Shown piece after piece: positions 1 through 5,052 of a stretch of 5,920 bases of DNA (its first letter is position 1; each line of letters begins with the position of its first letter). The notes under the pieces are model-generated. The model ran no database searches and was not told the DNA's origin. It saw only the letters and a list, made by a program, of their open reading frames with translations. Source of the DNA: JBBILG01 sp037445085 (GTDB taxonomy: Bacteria; Pseudomonadota; Gammaproteobacteria; Burkholderiales; Methylophilaceae); contig JBBILG010000102.1 in NCBI GenBank assembly GCA_037445085.1, positions 1-5,920 on the forward strand. The letters are read 5' to 3'. The position numbers and the translations under genes were made by a program.

Positions 1-68
1 TTCAACCGGTCAGCCTTAGCTTAGCCGACTGTCCGAAAAAACGTGACCGCCGCACCATCGGGCGTAAA

Positions 69-95
69 TTGTCATTGCGCAATTCGCTGTAATCG
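69..95 (+). promoter_or_regulatory. Possible promoter with palindrome in the spacer
   Basis: TTGTCA at 69-74 resembles a -35 box and TAATCG at 90-95 is a weak -10 match, separated by only 15 bases, which is short. The perfect 10-base palindrome ATTGCGCAAT (74-83) lies between them, where a repressor could act. If real, it would drive the pqq cluster with a leader of about 90 bases. The match is poor and nothing else confirms it. Confidence 0.2.
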
Positions 96-181
96 CGCGA
101 TGCCGGACGGACGGTGCCTGCTGCATCCACTTTGTTTCTCCCGTCGTGACCAGGCTTTTTCAACACAATCGTTTCAGTTTT

Positions 182-187
182 AGGAGA
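182..187 (+). promoter_or_regulatory. Ribosome binding site of pqqA
   Basis: AGGAGA lies seven bases before the ATG at 195. This strong Shine-Dalgarno site is what decides that the very short pqqA frame is translated, and it suits a peptide precursor that is needed in excess over its processing enzymes. Confidence 0.85.
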
Positions 188-194
188 TGAAATC

Positions 195-269
195 ATGCAA
201 TGGTTCGAACCTGATTTCTGCGATCTGCGTCTTGGCTTTGAAGTCACTGCCTACGTGTACGTTCGCTAG
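195..269 (+). CDS. pqqA: PqqA, precursor peptide of PQQ
   Basis: This 24-residue peptide is the ribosomal substrate from which PQQ is built: PqqE joins a Glu and a Tyr side chain, and the rest of the peptide is later removed. The core DLRLGFEVTAY (residues 10-20) is close to the family signature, with the glutamate at residue 16 and the tyrosine at residue 20 in the family's usual positions (EVTxY). The length fits the 23-29 residues typical of the family. The start has a strong ribosome binding site at 182-187, and the stop is TAG at 267-269. The tail after Tyr20 (VYVR) contains a second tyrosine at 22 in place of the more usual ISNR-like ending, and there is a cysteine at 9. A stem-loop and then pqqD follow 56 bases downstream on the same strand. 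Identification is firm; whether the final product here is PQQ itself is less certain because pqqB and pqqC are not seen. Confidence 0.95.
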   Translation: MQWFEPDFCDLRLGFEVTAYVYVR

Positions 270-274
270 GAATG

Positions 275-306
275 TAATGGGCGCGGCGTTTTTGCCGCGC
301 CCATTA
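275..306 (+). terminator. Strong stem-loop between pqqA and pqqD
   Basis: A perfect 13-base inverted repeat (275-287 and 294-306, TAATGGGCGCGGC and its complement) encloses the six-base loop GTTTTT. It starts six bases after the pqqA stop. No run of T follows the stem, so it is not a textbook intrinsic terminator. A partial attenuator or a 3' RNA-stabilising structure is more likely, and either would give more pqqA message than message for the downstream enzymes. Stem-loops after pqqA are known in other pqq operons. Confidence 0.7.
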
Positions 307-325
307 TCAAGATAAGGAAGTCCTT

Positions 326-610
326 ATGTCTGAAAACAGGAATTTTCAGCCGGAAGACCGCCCGCGGCTCAACTCCATGTATTTGTTCCGCTGGGAGAAG
401 TCACAGGATGCCTATGTGCTCCTTTACCCGGAAGGAGTCATCAAACTCAACACCAGCGCATCGGAAATCCTCAAGCGCTGCACGGGTGAACTTACGATCG
501 GCGACATCGTCGCCGAACTCAAAACGCTGTTCGTAGGCGCACCCGACATCGAAAACAGCGTTTACCGATTCTTGGAGACTTCACATGCCAAAGGATGGCT
601 CAATCATTAG
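326..610 (+). CDS. pqqD: PqqD, PqqA-binding chaperone
   Basis: PqqD is a small winged-helix-like protein that binds the PqqA peptide and presents it to the radical-SAM enzyme PqqE in the cytoplasm; related domains act as the recognition element in many RiPP pathways. The 94-residue product matches the family throughout: RPRLNSMYLFRWEKSQDAYV near the N-terminus, then LLYPEGVIKLNTSASEILKR, and a C-terminal helix ending in KGWL. Length is typical (about 90-95). The start follows AAGGAAG (314-320). The last 26 bases overlap the start of pqqE, the usual coupling that keeps the two partners in step. All expected conserved positions appear present. The gene normally found just before it, pqqC, is absent; pqqA precedes it instead. 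Confidence 0.95.
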   Translation: MSENRNFQPEDRPRLNSMYLFRWEKSQDAYVLLYPEGVIKLNTSASEILKRCTGELTIGDIVAELKTLFVGAPDIENSVYRFLETSHAKGWLNH

Positions 611-1722
611 TCTGGACGGCCAGGGCAAGCCGATGTGGCTTGTGCTGGAACTCACCTACCGCTGCCCGCTCAAGTGCGTGTGGTGCAACAACCCGCTGGA
701 TTTCGAGCAATACGGCAAGCAGGAACTCAGCACCGAGGAATGGAAGCGGGTGATGCGCGAAGGACGCGAGCTCGGCTCCCTGCAGCTCGGTTTTACCGGC
801 GGCGAGCCCATGCTGCGCGACGACATCGAGGAGCTGGTCGCCTACGCCGAGAATCTCGGCTACTACACCAACCTCATCACGTCCGGCGTCGGCCTGACGC
901 CGGAACGCCTGCAGGTATTGAAAAAAGCCGGCCTCAAGCAGATCCAGCTGAGCCTGCAGTCCGCCAGCCGGGAACTGACCGACGAGCTGGTCGGCGCCAC
1001 CGTGCACGACCTGAAAATCGAGGTGGCGCGCATGATCAAGGCCGAGGGTTTCCCCATGGTGCTCAACGTGCCGGTATTCCGCCAGAACATCGGCCAGGCG
1101 GAAGAAATACTCGCGCAGGCCGAGGACATCGGCGTGAATTACCTGGAATTCGCCAACATCCAGTACTACAACTGGGCGCTGCTGAACCGCGAGGAGCTGC
1201 TGCCGACGCGCGAACAGCTCGAGTTCGCCGAAGCCGCGGTACAGGCCGCGCGCGCGCCTGGGCAAGCGGATGACCATCTACTTCGTCATCCCGGATTATT
1301 ACGAGGATCGCCCCAAGGCCTGCATGAACGGATGGGGCAGCATCCACCTCACCATCGCGCCCGACGGTGCGGCGCTGCCATGCCAGGAGGCGCGCGTGAT
1401 CAAGGGACTGGAATTCCCCACCGTGCGCGAGCACAGCCTGGACTGGCTATGGAACGAATCGCCGCTGTTCCAGAAATTCCGCGGCGACGCCTGGATGAAG
1501 GAGCCGTGCCGCAACTGCGACGAGAAGGAAAAGGATTTCGGCGGCTGCCGCTGCCAGGCCTTCCTGCTCACGGGGGACGCCGCCAACACCGATCCCGCTT
1601 GCGCCAAGTCCCCGCACCACCACGTCATCGAAGTAGCCATCGAAAACGCATGCGGGCGCCATGAACCGCGCCCCCTGGTCAAGCGCCAGGTCGGGTCGGT
1701 GACGACTGCATTCATGGAATAG
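585..1722 (+). CDS. pqqE: PqqE, radical-SAM PqqA Glu-Tyr cross-linking enzyme, split by a frameshift
   Basis: PqqE uses S-adenosylmethionine and iron-sulfur clusters to form the carbon-carbon bond between Glu and Tyr of PqqA held by PqqD, the first step of PQQ synthesis. The N-terminal half (frame of 585) has the radical-SAM motif CPLKCVWC (Cys27, 31, 34) and the SAM-binding GFTGGEP. The C-terminal half is in the frame one base later and carries the SPASM domain: Cys247, 267, 309, 312, 322, 324, 340 and Asp318 (numbering after repair), which fit the auxiliary cluster ligands of the family. The frames switch in the CG run at 1247-1257; two extra bases there restore AARARLGKRM and a 379-residue protein of normal length. 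The first frame stays open to 1664, so unrepaired translation gives 359 residues with a scrambled, SPASM-less tail. GGAG at 574-577 supports the start. A sequencing error, a recent mutation or slippage are all possible. Type is given as CDS because only one lesion is visible. Confidence 0.92.
1247..1257 (+). repeat. CG dinucleotide run at the pqqE frameshift
   Basis: Five CG units plus a C form the only simple repeat at the point where homology to PqqE passes from one frame to the next. Loss of one two-base unit by slippage during replication, or a base-calling error in a GC-rich run, explains the break. With one more unit the gene reads through. Confidence 0.75.
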
Positions 1723-1730
1723 GCTAAGCG

Positions 1731-1832
1731 ATGAAAACGCCGTTCGACACCGCCGGCGGCACCATCGCGCTGGGGCTGGCGGTCACGCTCGCGCTCTATC
1801 TTCTGGCACGGTGCCTGGTGCTGGGGGGCTGA
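1731..1832 (+). CDS. 33-residue single-helix membrane peptide
   Basis: I do not recognise this peptide. It starts with a short polar segment (MKTPFDTAGG), followed by one hydrophobic helix from about residue 11 to 31 (TIALGLAVTLALYLLARCLV) and a Gly-Gly end; it should be an inner-membrane protein. It begins eight bases after the pqqE stop and ends one base before the ATG of the next gene, also a membrane protein. Tight packing on both sides and a clear membrane helix argue that it is a real gene and not chance. The ribosome binding site is weak (around TAAG at 1725-1728), which suggests translational coupling to pqqE. Small one-helix proteins next to multi-helix membrane oxidases often act as accessory subunits, so a stabilising role for the protein at 1834-2337 is a reasonable inference. 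Confidence 0.6.
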   Translation: MKTPFDTAGGTIALGLAVTLALYLLARCLVLGG

Positions 1833-1833
1833 G

Positions 1834-2337
1834 ATGGAGCAGGCCATCGACTTCCTGCTGCGCTGGGTGCACTTCTTCGGCGGCATCGTCTGGATCGGCC
1901 ACAACTATGCCAGCGTGGTGCAGCGCCCCAGCTTCCGCCCCCTCAGGCCGGAAGACCTTGGGGACGAGCAGAGCCCGGCCTACATGGCGCTATTGGGACG
2001 GGAGCACGGCACCTTCCGCTACGCCGCCGTCGTGACCTGGCTGACCGGCGTGGGCATGCTGTGGCAGCGCGGCATGCTGGGCGATGCCATGGCATTGAAC
2101 GGCTACCAGACCGGCATCGGCATCGGTTTCTGGATCGGCACGCTGATGCTGGCCAACCTGTGGCTGGTGCTGTGGCCGCACCAGAAAAAGGTGCTCGGCT
2201 TCGTCGCCGCGCCGCTGGAGGAGCGCGTGCGCTGCGCACGCATCACCTTCCTCTCCTCGCGCGTCAACACCATGCTGTCCATCCCGCTGCTGTTCTTCAT
2301 GGCCGCCGGCCCGCATGGCGCAGCCCTGTTTGCCTGA
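1834..2337 (+). CDS. Four-helix membrane protein related to the urate oxidase (PuuD) membrane domain
   Basis: The 167-residue product has four likely membrane helices at about residues 7-29, 60-80, 93-115 and 147-166. The first contains WVHFFGGIVWIGHNY, and the third runs into LWLVLWPHQKKVLG; both resemble the Urate_ox_N membrane domain of PuuD-type cytochrome c-linked urate hydroxylases, which is also found as a stand-alone protein in many bacteria. His13 and His23 in helix 1 and the His in WPHQKK are possible heme or metal ligands. The cytochrome c part of full PuuD is missing, and no CxxCH motif is present, so urate oxidation should not be assumed. The start is one base after the preceding stop, with a G-rich stretch (1821-1829) just upstream. 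The end overlaps the next gene by 23 bases. A redox or electron-transfer partner for the downstream flavoprotein is my inference; the exact role is unknown. Confidence 0.72.
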   Translation: MEQAIDFLLRWVHFFGGIVWIGHNYASVVQRPSFRPLRPEDLGDEQSPAYMALLGREHGTFRYAAVVTWLTGVGMLWQRGMLGDAMALNGYQTGIGIGFWIGTLMLANLWLVLWPHQKKVLGFVAAPLEERVRCARITFLSSRVNTMLSIPLLFFMAAGPHGAALFA

Positions 2338-3430
2338 AACGGCCAAGGTATTCAACTTCGCGGCCGGCCCCGGCGTCATGCCGGCCGAGGTTCTGGCCGA
2401 GGCGCAGCGCGAGCTGCTCGACTGGCAGGGCAGCGGCATGTCCATGCTGGAAACGCCTTTCACCGGCGATGCGTTCAAGGGTGTGCTGCGCCAGGCACGC
2501 AAGGATCTGCAGGCGCTGCTGCGCATCCCGGACAATTATCGGGTTTTATTCATGCACGGCGGCGCCTCGGCCCAGTTCTCGCTCGTGCCGCTCAACCTTC
2601 TTGGGGACGCAGGGCGGGCGGACTACATCGAGACCGGCTACTGGTCGCGCAAGAACATGCGCGAGGCCGCACGCTATTGCGGCGTGAACATCGCCGCCAG
2701 CAGCGCGGCCACCGGCTTCGACCGCATGCCGGACGGGCCGTGGCGGATCGACCCCAAGGCGGCCTACTGCCACCTCACCACCAACGAAACCGCCAACGGC
2801 GTGCAGTTCCGCTCCATTCCGGACACCGGCGGCCTGCCGCTGGTGGCGGACATGACCTCGGATTTCCTCAGCCGGCCCATCGACGTTTCCCGCTACGGCC
2901 TGATCTATGCGGGGGCGCAGAAGAACATCGGCCCGGCCGGACTGGCCGTCATCATCGTGCGCGACGACCTCTTGGGGCGCGCCCATCCCGCCACGCCCGT
3001 GGTGTTCAACTACCAGGTGCAAGCGGAAGCGGATTCCTTGCTCAACACCCCCGTCACCTTCGCCGTCTACCTGGCCGGGCTGGTATTCCGCTGGATCGCC
3101 GACATGGGAGGGGTCGCCGCAATGGAGCAAAGGAGCGCGGAACGCAGCGCGTGCCTGTACCGCGCCATCGACGGCAGCGGTGGCTTCTACCGCTGCCCGG
3201 TGCAGCCCGGCCACCGTTCGCGCATGAACGTCTGTTTCACGCTGGCCGATGCCGATCTCACGCCGTTATTCCTGTCCGCCGCCGCCGGAGAGGGACTGCT
3301 CAACCTCAAGGGGCACCCCATGGCCGGCGGCATCCGCGCCAGCCTGTACAACGCCATGCCGGATGCCGGCGTCACTGCCCTCATCGCCTTCATGCAGCGC
3401 TTCGCGCAGAAGCATCGCGGCCATGTATGA
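2315..3430 (+). CDS. SerC-like PLP aminotransferase, divergent phosphoserine transaminase homologue
   Basis: This 371-residue protein aligns along its length with SerC (about 360 residues), the class V aminotransferase that makes phosphoserine. Family landmarks are FNFAAGPGVMP (residues 13-23), the cofactor loop GGASAQF (82-88), TGYWS (107-111), TTNETANGVQF (155-165), Asp179 for the pyridine ring, AGAQKNIGPAG with the PLP lysine at 203, and RASLYNAMP (341-349). It is altered where SerC holds the phosphate group: the usual His-Arg after GxSxxExS is Phe49-Thr50 (ETPFTGDAF), and the usual GHR near the C-terminus is GHP (Pro335). The arginine that holds the alpha-carboxylate (Arg341) is kept. It is therefore probably a transaminase for a substrate without the phosphate, although a genuine serC cannot be excluded. 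No ribosome binding site is visible; the ATG lies inside the preceding gene, and translational coupling is likely. A TTG at 2330 is a weaker alternative start. It overlaps the next gene by eight bases. Confidence 0.85.
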   Translation: MAQPCLPETAKVFNFAAGPGVMPAEVLAEAQRELLDWQGSGMSMLETPFTGDAFKGVLRQARKDLQALLRIPDNYRVLFMHGGASAQFSLVPLNLLGDAGRADYIETGYWSRKNMREAARYCGVNIAASSAATGFDRMPDGPWRIDPKAAYCHLTTNETANGVQFRSIPDTGGLPLVADMTSDFLSRPIDVSRYGLIYAGAQKNIGPAGLAVIIVRDDLLGRAHPATPVVFNYQVQAEADSLLNTPVTFAVYLAGLVFRWIADMGGVAAMEQRSAERSACLYRAIDGSGGFYRCPVQPGHRSRMNVCFTLADADLTPLFLSAAAGEGLLNLKGHPMAGGIRASLYNAMPDAGVTALIAFMQRFAQKHRGHV

Positions 3431-4331
3431 CTGGCTATCCTCGGGCGTGTCCCGAATGGGAGCGCCGCAAGCGCGCAAACTGGCCACCCACGCCATCAAG
3501 CTGGCCGCGCTTGCCGCTCCGGCCGATACACCATCAAGCCTGCGGCGCGACGTCATGGGGCTGAGCTTTCCCTCTCCGGTTGGCCTTGCCGCCGGATTCG
3601 ACAAGCAGGGTACGCTCTATCCGTCCCTGCCGCCGCTGGGGTTCGGCTTCGCCGAGATCGGCTCGGTCATCCCGCTGCCGGAACCCCAGCGCAGTCCCGG
3701 GCTCAATGCCGTCGCGGGCATCCTGGCGCGCCATTCCCGTCCGCATGCCATTCCCTTGGGCGCCAGCATCAGCATGAACCGGGCGACGGCGCCGGAGCGG
3801 ATGGCCGACGATTACCTGGCCTGCATGCAAGCGCTTTGGAAATATGCCGATTACTTCACCGTCAACCTCGGCGTGCGCGCCGGCCCCGACCTGCACCTGC
3901 CGCAACACCGCGCCACCTTGCGCAGCGTATTGGCCGCCGTCAGCAGCGCGCAGGCGCGCATGGCCGCCGAACACGGCCTGCGGCGATCGGTAGTCGTAAA
4001 AGTCGACCAGTCCCGCGGCGACACCGATGCCTTGCTGGCCTGCGTGCAGGAATTCGCCTTCGACGGCCTGGTGTTGAGCGGGGCAGCACCCGCAGGCGAG
4101 GAGCGCCGGGCGCTAGGCAGCCTGGAGCGGGCGGCAGGTGCCGTGAACGGCAGGATGCCGGTGATCTCGGTGGGCGGCATCCGCACCCCGCAGGACGTTT
4201 CCGACCGCTTATCCGCCGGCGCCGCGCTGGTGCAACTCTATAGCGCCATCGTGGAGTCCGGGCCGCTGCTGCCGCGACGCATCAACGCGCGCCTGTCGAA
4301 TCCTGCGAAGCCCTTGTTCAGGGCCTCCTAA
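3423..4331 (+). CDS. Class 2 dihydroorotate dehydrogenase-like FMN protein, lacking the catalytic motif
   Basis: The 302-residue protein has the fold signature of class 2 PyrD, the membrane-associated enzyme that oxidises dihydroorotate with quinone. The N-terminal helical part (residues 1-30, MYDWLSSGVSR onward) is followed by PVGLAAGFDKQG (52-63, with the FMN lysine at 61), GFGFAEIGSV (73-82), a DDYLACM segment (129-135), VVVKV (Lys193), ISVGGI (248-253) and LVQLYS (269-274), all FMN-side elements. The substrate side is changed: the INRMGFNN segment is gone, the SSPNT loop with the catalytic serine reads GVRAG (150-154, Val at the serine position), and the later NTT motif reads SGAA (219-222). 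It is also about 35 residues shorter than typical PyrD. I infer an FMN oxidoreductase with a different substrate, possibly giving electrons to quinone; loss of activity is the alternative. It starts eight bases inside the aminotransferase gene without a clear ribosome binding site. Confidence 0.8.
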   Translation: MYDWLSSGVSRMGAPQARKLATHAIKLAALAAPADTPSSLRRDVMGLSFPSPVGLAAGFDKQGTLYPSLPPLGFGFAEIGSVIPLPEPQRSPGLNAVAGILARHSRPHAIPLGASISMNRATAPERMADDYLACMQALWKYADYFTVNLGVRAGPDLHLPQHRATLRSVLAAVSSAQARMAAEHGLRRSVVVKVDQSRGDTDALLACVQEFAFDGLVLSGAAPAGEERRALGSLERAAGAVNGRMPVISVGGIRTPQDVSDRLSAGAALVQLYSAIVESGPLLPRRINARLSNPAKPLFRAS

Positions 4332-4348
4332 AGCCTGTCCCGATCGCT

Positions 4349-4849
4349 TCATTCATAACGCAGAAAACCCTCCGCCAGCTCATCGGCGCCATGGTGGTCA
4401 ATCAGCGCCTCGATCTCCGCCAGGAGGGAGTCATCCTCGTCGCCATCCAACACTCCCTCCCCCACCAACCGGGTCAGCAGGCCGGAAGTCATGGCATCCC
4501 GGACGGCAGACAGCGTGGGAGGGAACTCCCGGTTCTCGTCGTTGATGACGACTTCGATCACCCGCGACAACGGCTCGCTGGCGCTGACCCGGCAAAAATC
4601 GGCTGCCAGCGCATCCCTGCCATATTCCTCGATCAAGGCGTCCAGCTCGTCCAGCATGGAATCACCGATGTCGAAGCGATGCATGCGTTCCGCCGCCTTG
4701 AACGGGCCGGGCAGCATGTCGGCCAGAAAATCGCGCACCTGCGCCAGGGTGGCGGGGTAATCCGTATCCGGGTCATTGGCCCGGCTTTCCATGAGCGCGG
4801 ACAATTGCGGGCTGACGCGGATGGATGCATCGACGGCGGGCCTGGTCAT
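4349..4849 (-). CDS. Acidic two-repeat protein of unknown function
   Basis: I do not recognise this 166-residue protein. It is acidic, has no signal peptide or membrane helix, and should be cytoplasmic. It consists of two tandem copies of one unit: residues 13-86 and 91-163 align as SPQLSALME / SEPLSRVIE, then PATLAQVRD / PPTLSAVRD, then LDELDALIEEYGRDALAADF / LAEIEALIDHHGADELAEGF, with the last helix best kept. The start is the ATG at 4849-4847, seven residues before the Ser-Ile-Arg segment, because AGGAGAG stands just upstream; a longer frame opening at 4906 has no such site. The gene converges on the flavoprotein gene with a 17-base gap and no clear terminator between them, so the two transcripts may overlap. 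It is transcribed away from the insertion sequence and is probably unrelated in function to the pqq cluster. Confidence 0.8.
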   Translation of the reverse strand: MTRPAVDASIRVSPQLSALMESRANDPDTDYPATLAQVRDFLADMLPGPFKAAERMHRFDIGDSMLDELDALIEEYGRDALAADFCRVSASEPLSRVIEVVINDENREFPPTLSAVRDAMTSGLLTRLVGEGVLDGDEDDSLLAEIEALIDHHGADELAEGFLRYE

Positions 4850-4854
4850 GGCGC

Positions 4855-4860
4855 TCTCCT
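4855..4860 (-). promoter_or_regulatory. Ribosome binding site that fixes the start of the two-repeat protein
   Basis: Read on the minus strand, AGGAGAG ends about five bases before the ATG at 4849-4847. This is the reason to prefer this start over the in-frame ATG at 4906. Confidence 0.75.
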
Positions 4861-4902
4861 CGGATATCAGGCAACGTGACTGGCGGACGGGCTCAACCAC
4901 GT

Positions 4903-4924
4903 ACAAGGAGCGTATGCCCCTTGT
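4903..4924 (-). promoter_or_regulatory. Inverted repeat at the predicted transcription start
   Basis: ACAAGG (4903-4908) and its complement CCTTGT (4919-4924) flank ten bases, with partial complementarity continuing inward. It overlaps the predicted start of transcription for the minus-strand gene, so it could be an operator or a small hairpin at the 5' end of the message. Six paired bases alone can occur by chance. Confidence 0.3.
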
Positions 4925-4929
4925 TTTTC

Positions 4930-4957
4930 ATTCTATGCCGATCCAACGGGAATACAA
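4930..4957 (-). promoter_or_regulatory. Likely sigma-70 promoter of the two-repeat protein gene
   Basis: On the minus strand TTGTAT (4957-4952) and TAGAAT (4935-4930) are separated by 16 bases, a fair match to -35 and -10 boxes. Transcription would begin near 4923, giving a leader of about 75 bases before the ATG. The surrounding DNA is AT-richer than the genes. Confidence 0.5.
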
Positions 4958-4991
4958 TATCCGTAACCGCACGTGTCGCGAGCTTTTGAGT

Positions 4992-5006
4992 TGTCCGGAT
5001 TTGTAG
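4992..5006 (+). repeat. Left terminal inverted repeat of the insertion sequence
   Basis: TGTCCGGATTTGTAG matches the right end in 14 of 15 positions when that end is read on the other strand. The related TGTCCGG at 5017-5023 is probably a second transposase binding site. Confidence 0.75.
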
Positions 5007-5039
5007 CTCAGCGATCTGTCCGGTCGTCATAGTCACCTG

Positions 5040-5046
5040 AAGGAGG
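5040..5046 (+). promoter_or_regulatory. Ribosome binding site of the transposase
   Basis: AAGGAGG is a near-ideal Shine-Dalgarno sequence, six bases before the ATG at 5053. It supports that start and shows that translation of the shortened transposase is still possible. Confidence 0.75.
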
Positions 5047-5052
5047 TGGCCG

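Larger units (their letters stand above)
1..194. other. Leader region upstream of pqqA, no gene seen
   Basis: I see no supportable gene here. The three forward frames close early, at about 18, 24 and 92, and the one that runs to about 92 gives a basic peptide I do not recognise, so it could at most be the tail of an upstream gene. The stretch is less GC-rich than the genes that follow, especially from 125 to 194, as expected for a promoter and untranslated leader. It ends in the pqqA ribosome binding site. Confidence 0.6.

Noticed and set aside
30..35. TGTCCG near the left edge, like the insertion sequence repeats
   Set aside because: Six bases only, followed by a different sequence, with no second copy or inverted partner nearby; chance is enough to explain it.
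2..247. Minus-strand open frame across the leader and pqqA
   Set aside because: It covers pqqA in antisense, lacks similarity to anything I know, and has no good ribosome binding site.
275..306. Stem-loop as a full intrinsic terminator
   Set aside because: No T run follows the stem, and the downstream pqqD and pqqE have no evident promoter of their own, so complete termination is unlikely.
600..1277. Long minus-strand open frame opposite pqqE
   Set aside because: It mirrors the well-supported radical-SAM half of pqqE; the translation resembles no family and the high GC content keeps antisense frames open.
1270..1722. Separate gene starting at the ATG at 1270
   Set aside because: The residues just before it (RLGKR) continue PqqE homology and the product is only the SPASM half, so it is the second part of a frameshifted pqqE.
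2546..3214. Minus-strand open frame opposite the SerC-like gene
   Set aside because: The plus strand carries clear aminotransferase motifs over the same bases, and the antisense product has no recognisable feature.
3249..3422. Upstream extension of the PyrD-like frame
   Set aside because: It lies inside the conserved C-terminal end of the SerC-like gene, and PyrD similarity starts with MYDWL at 3423.
4391..4879. Plus-strand open frame opposite the two-repeat protein
   Set aside because: The minus-strand gene has a strong ribosome binding site, a promoter and an internal protein repeat; the plus frame has none of these.
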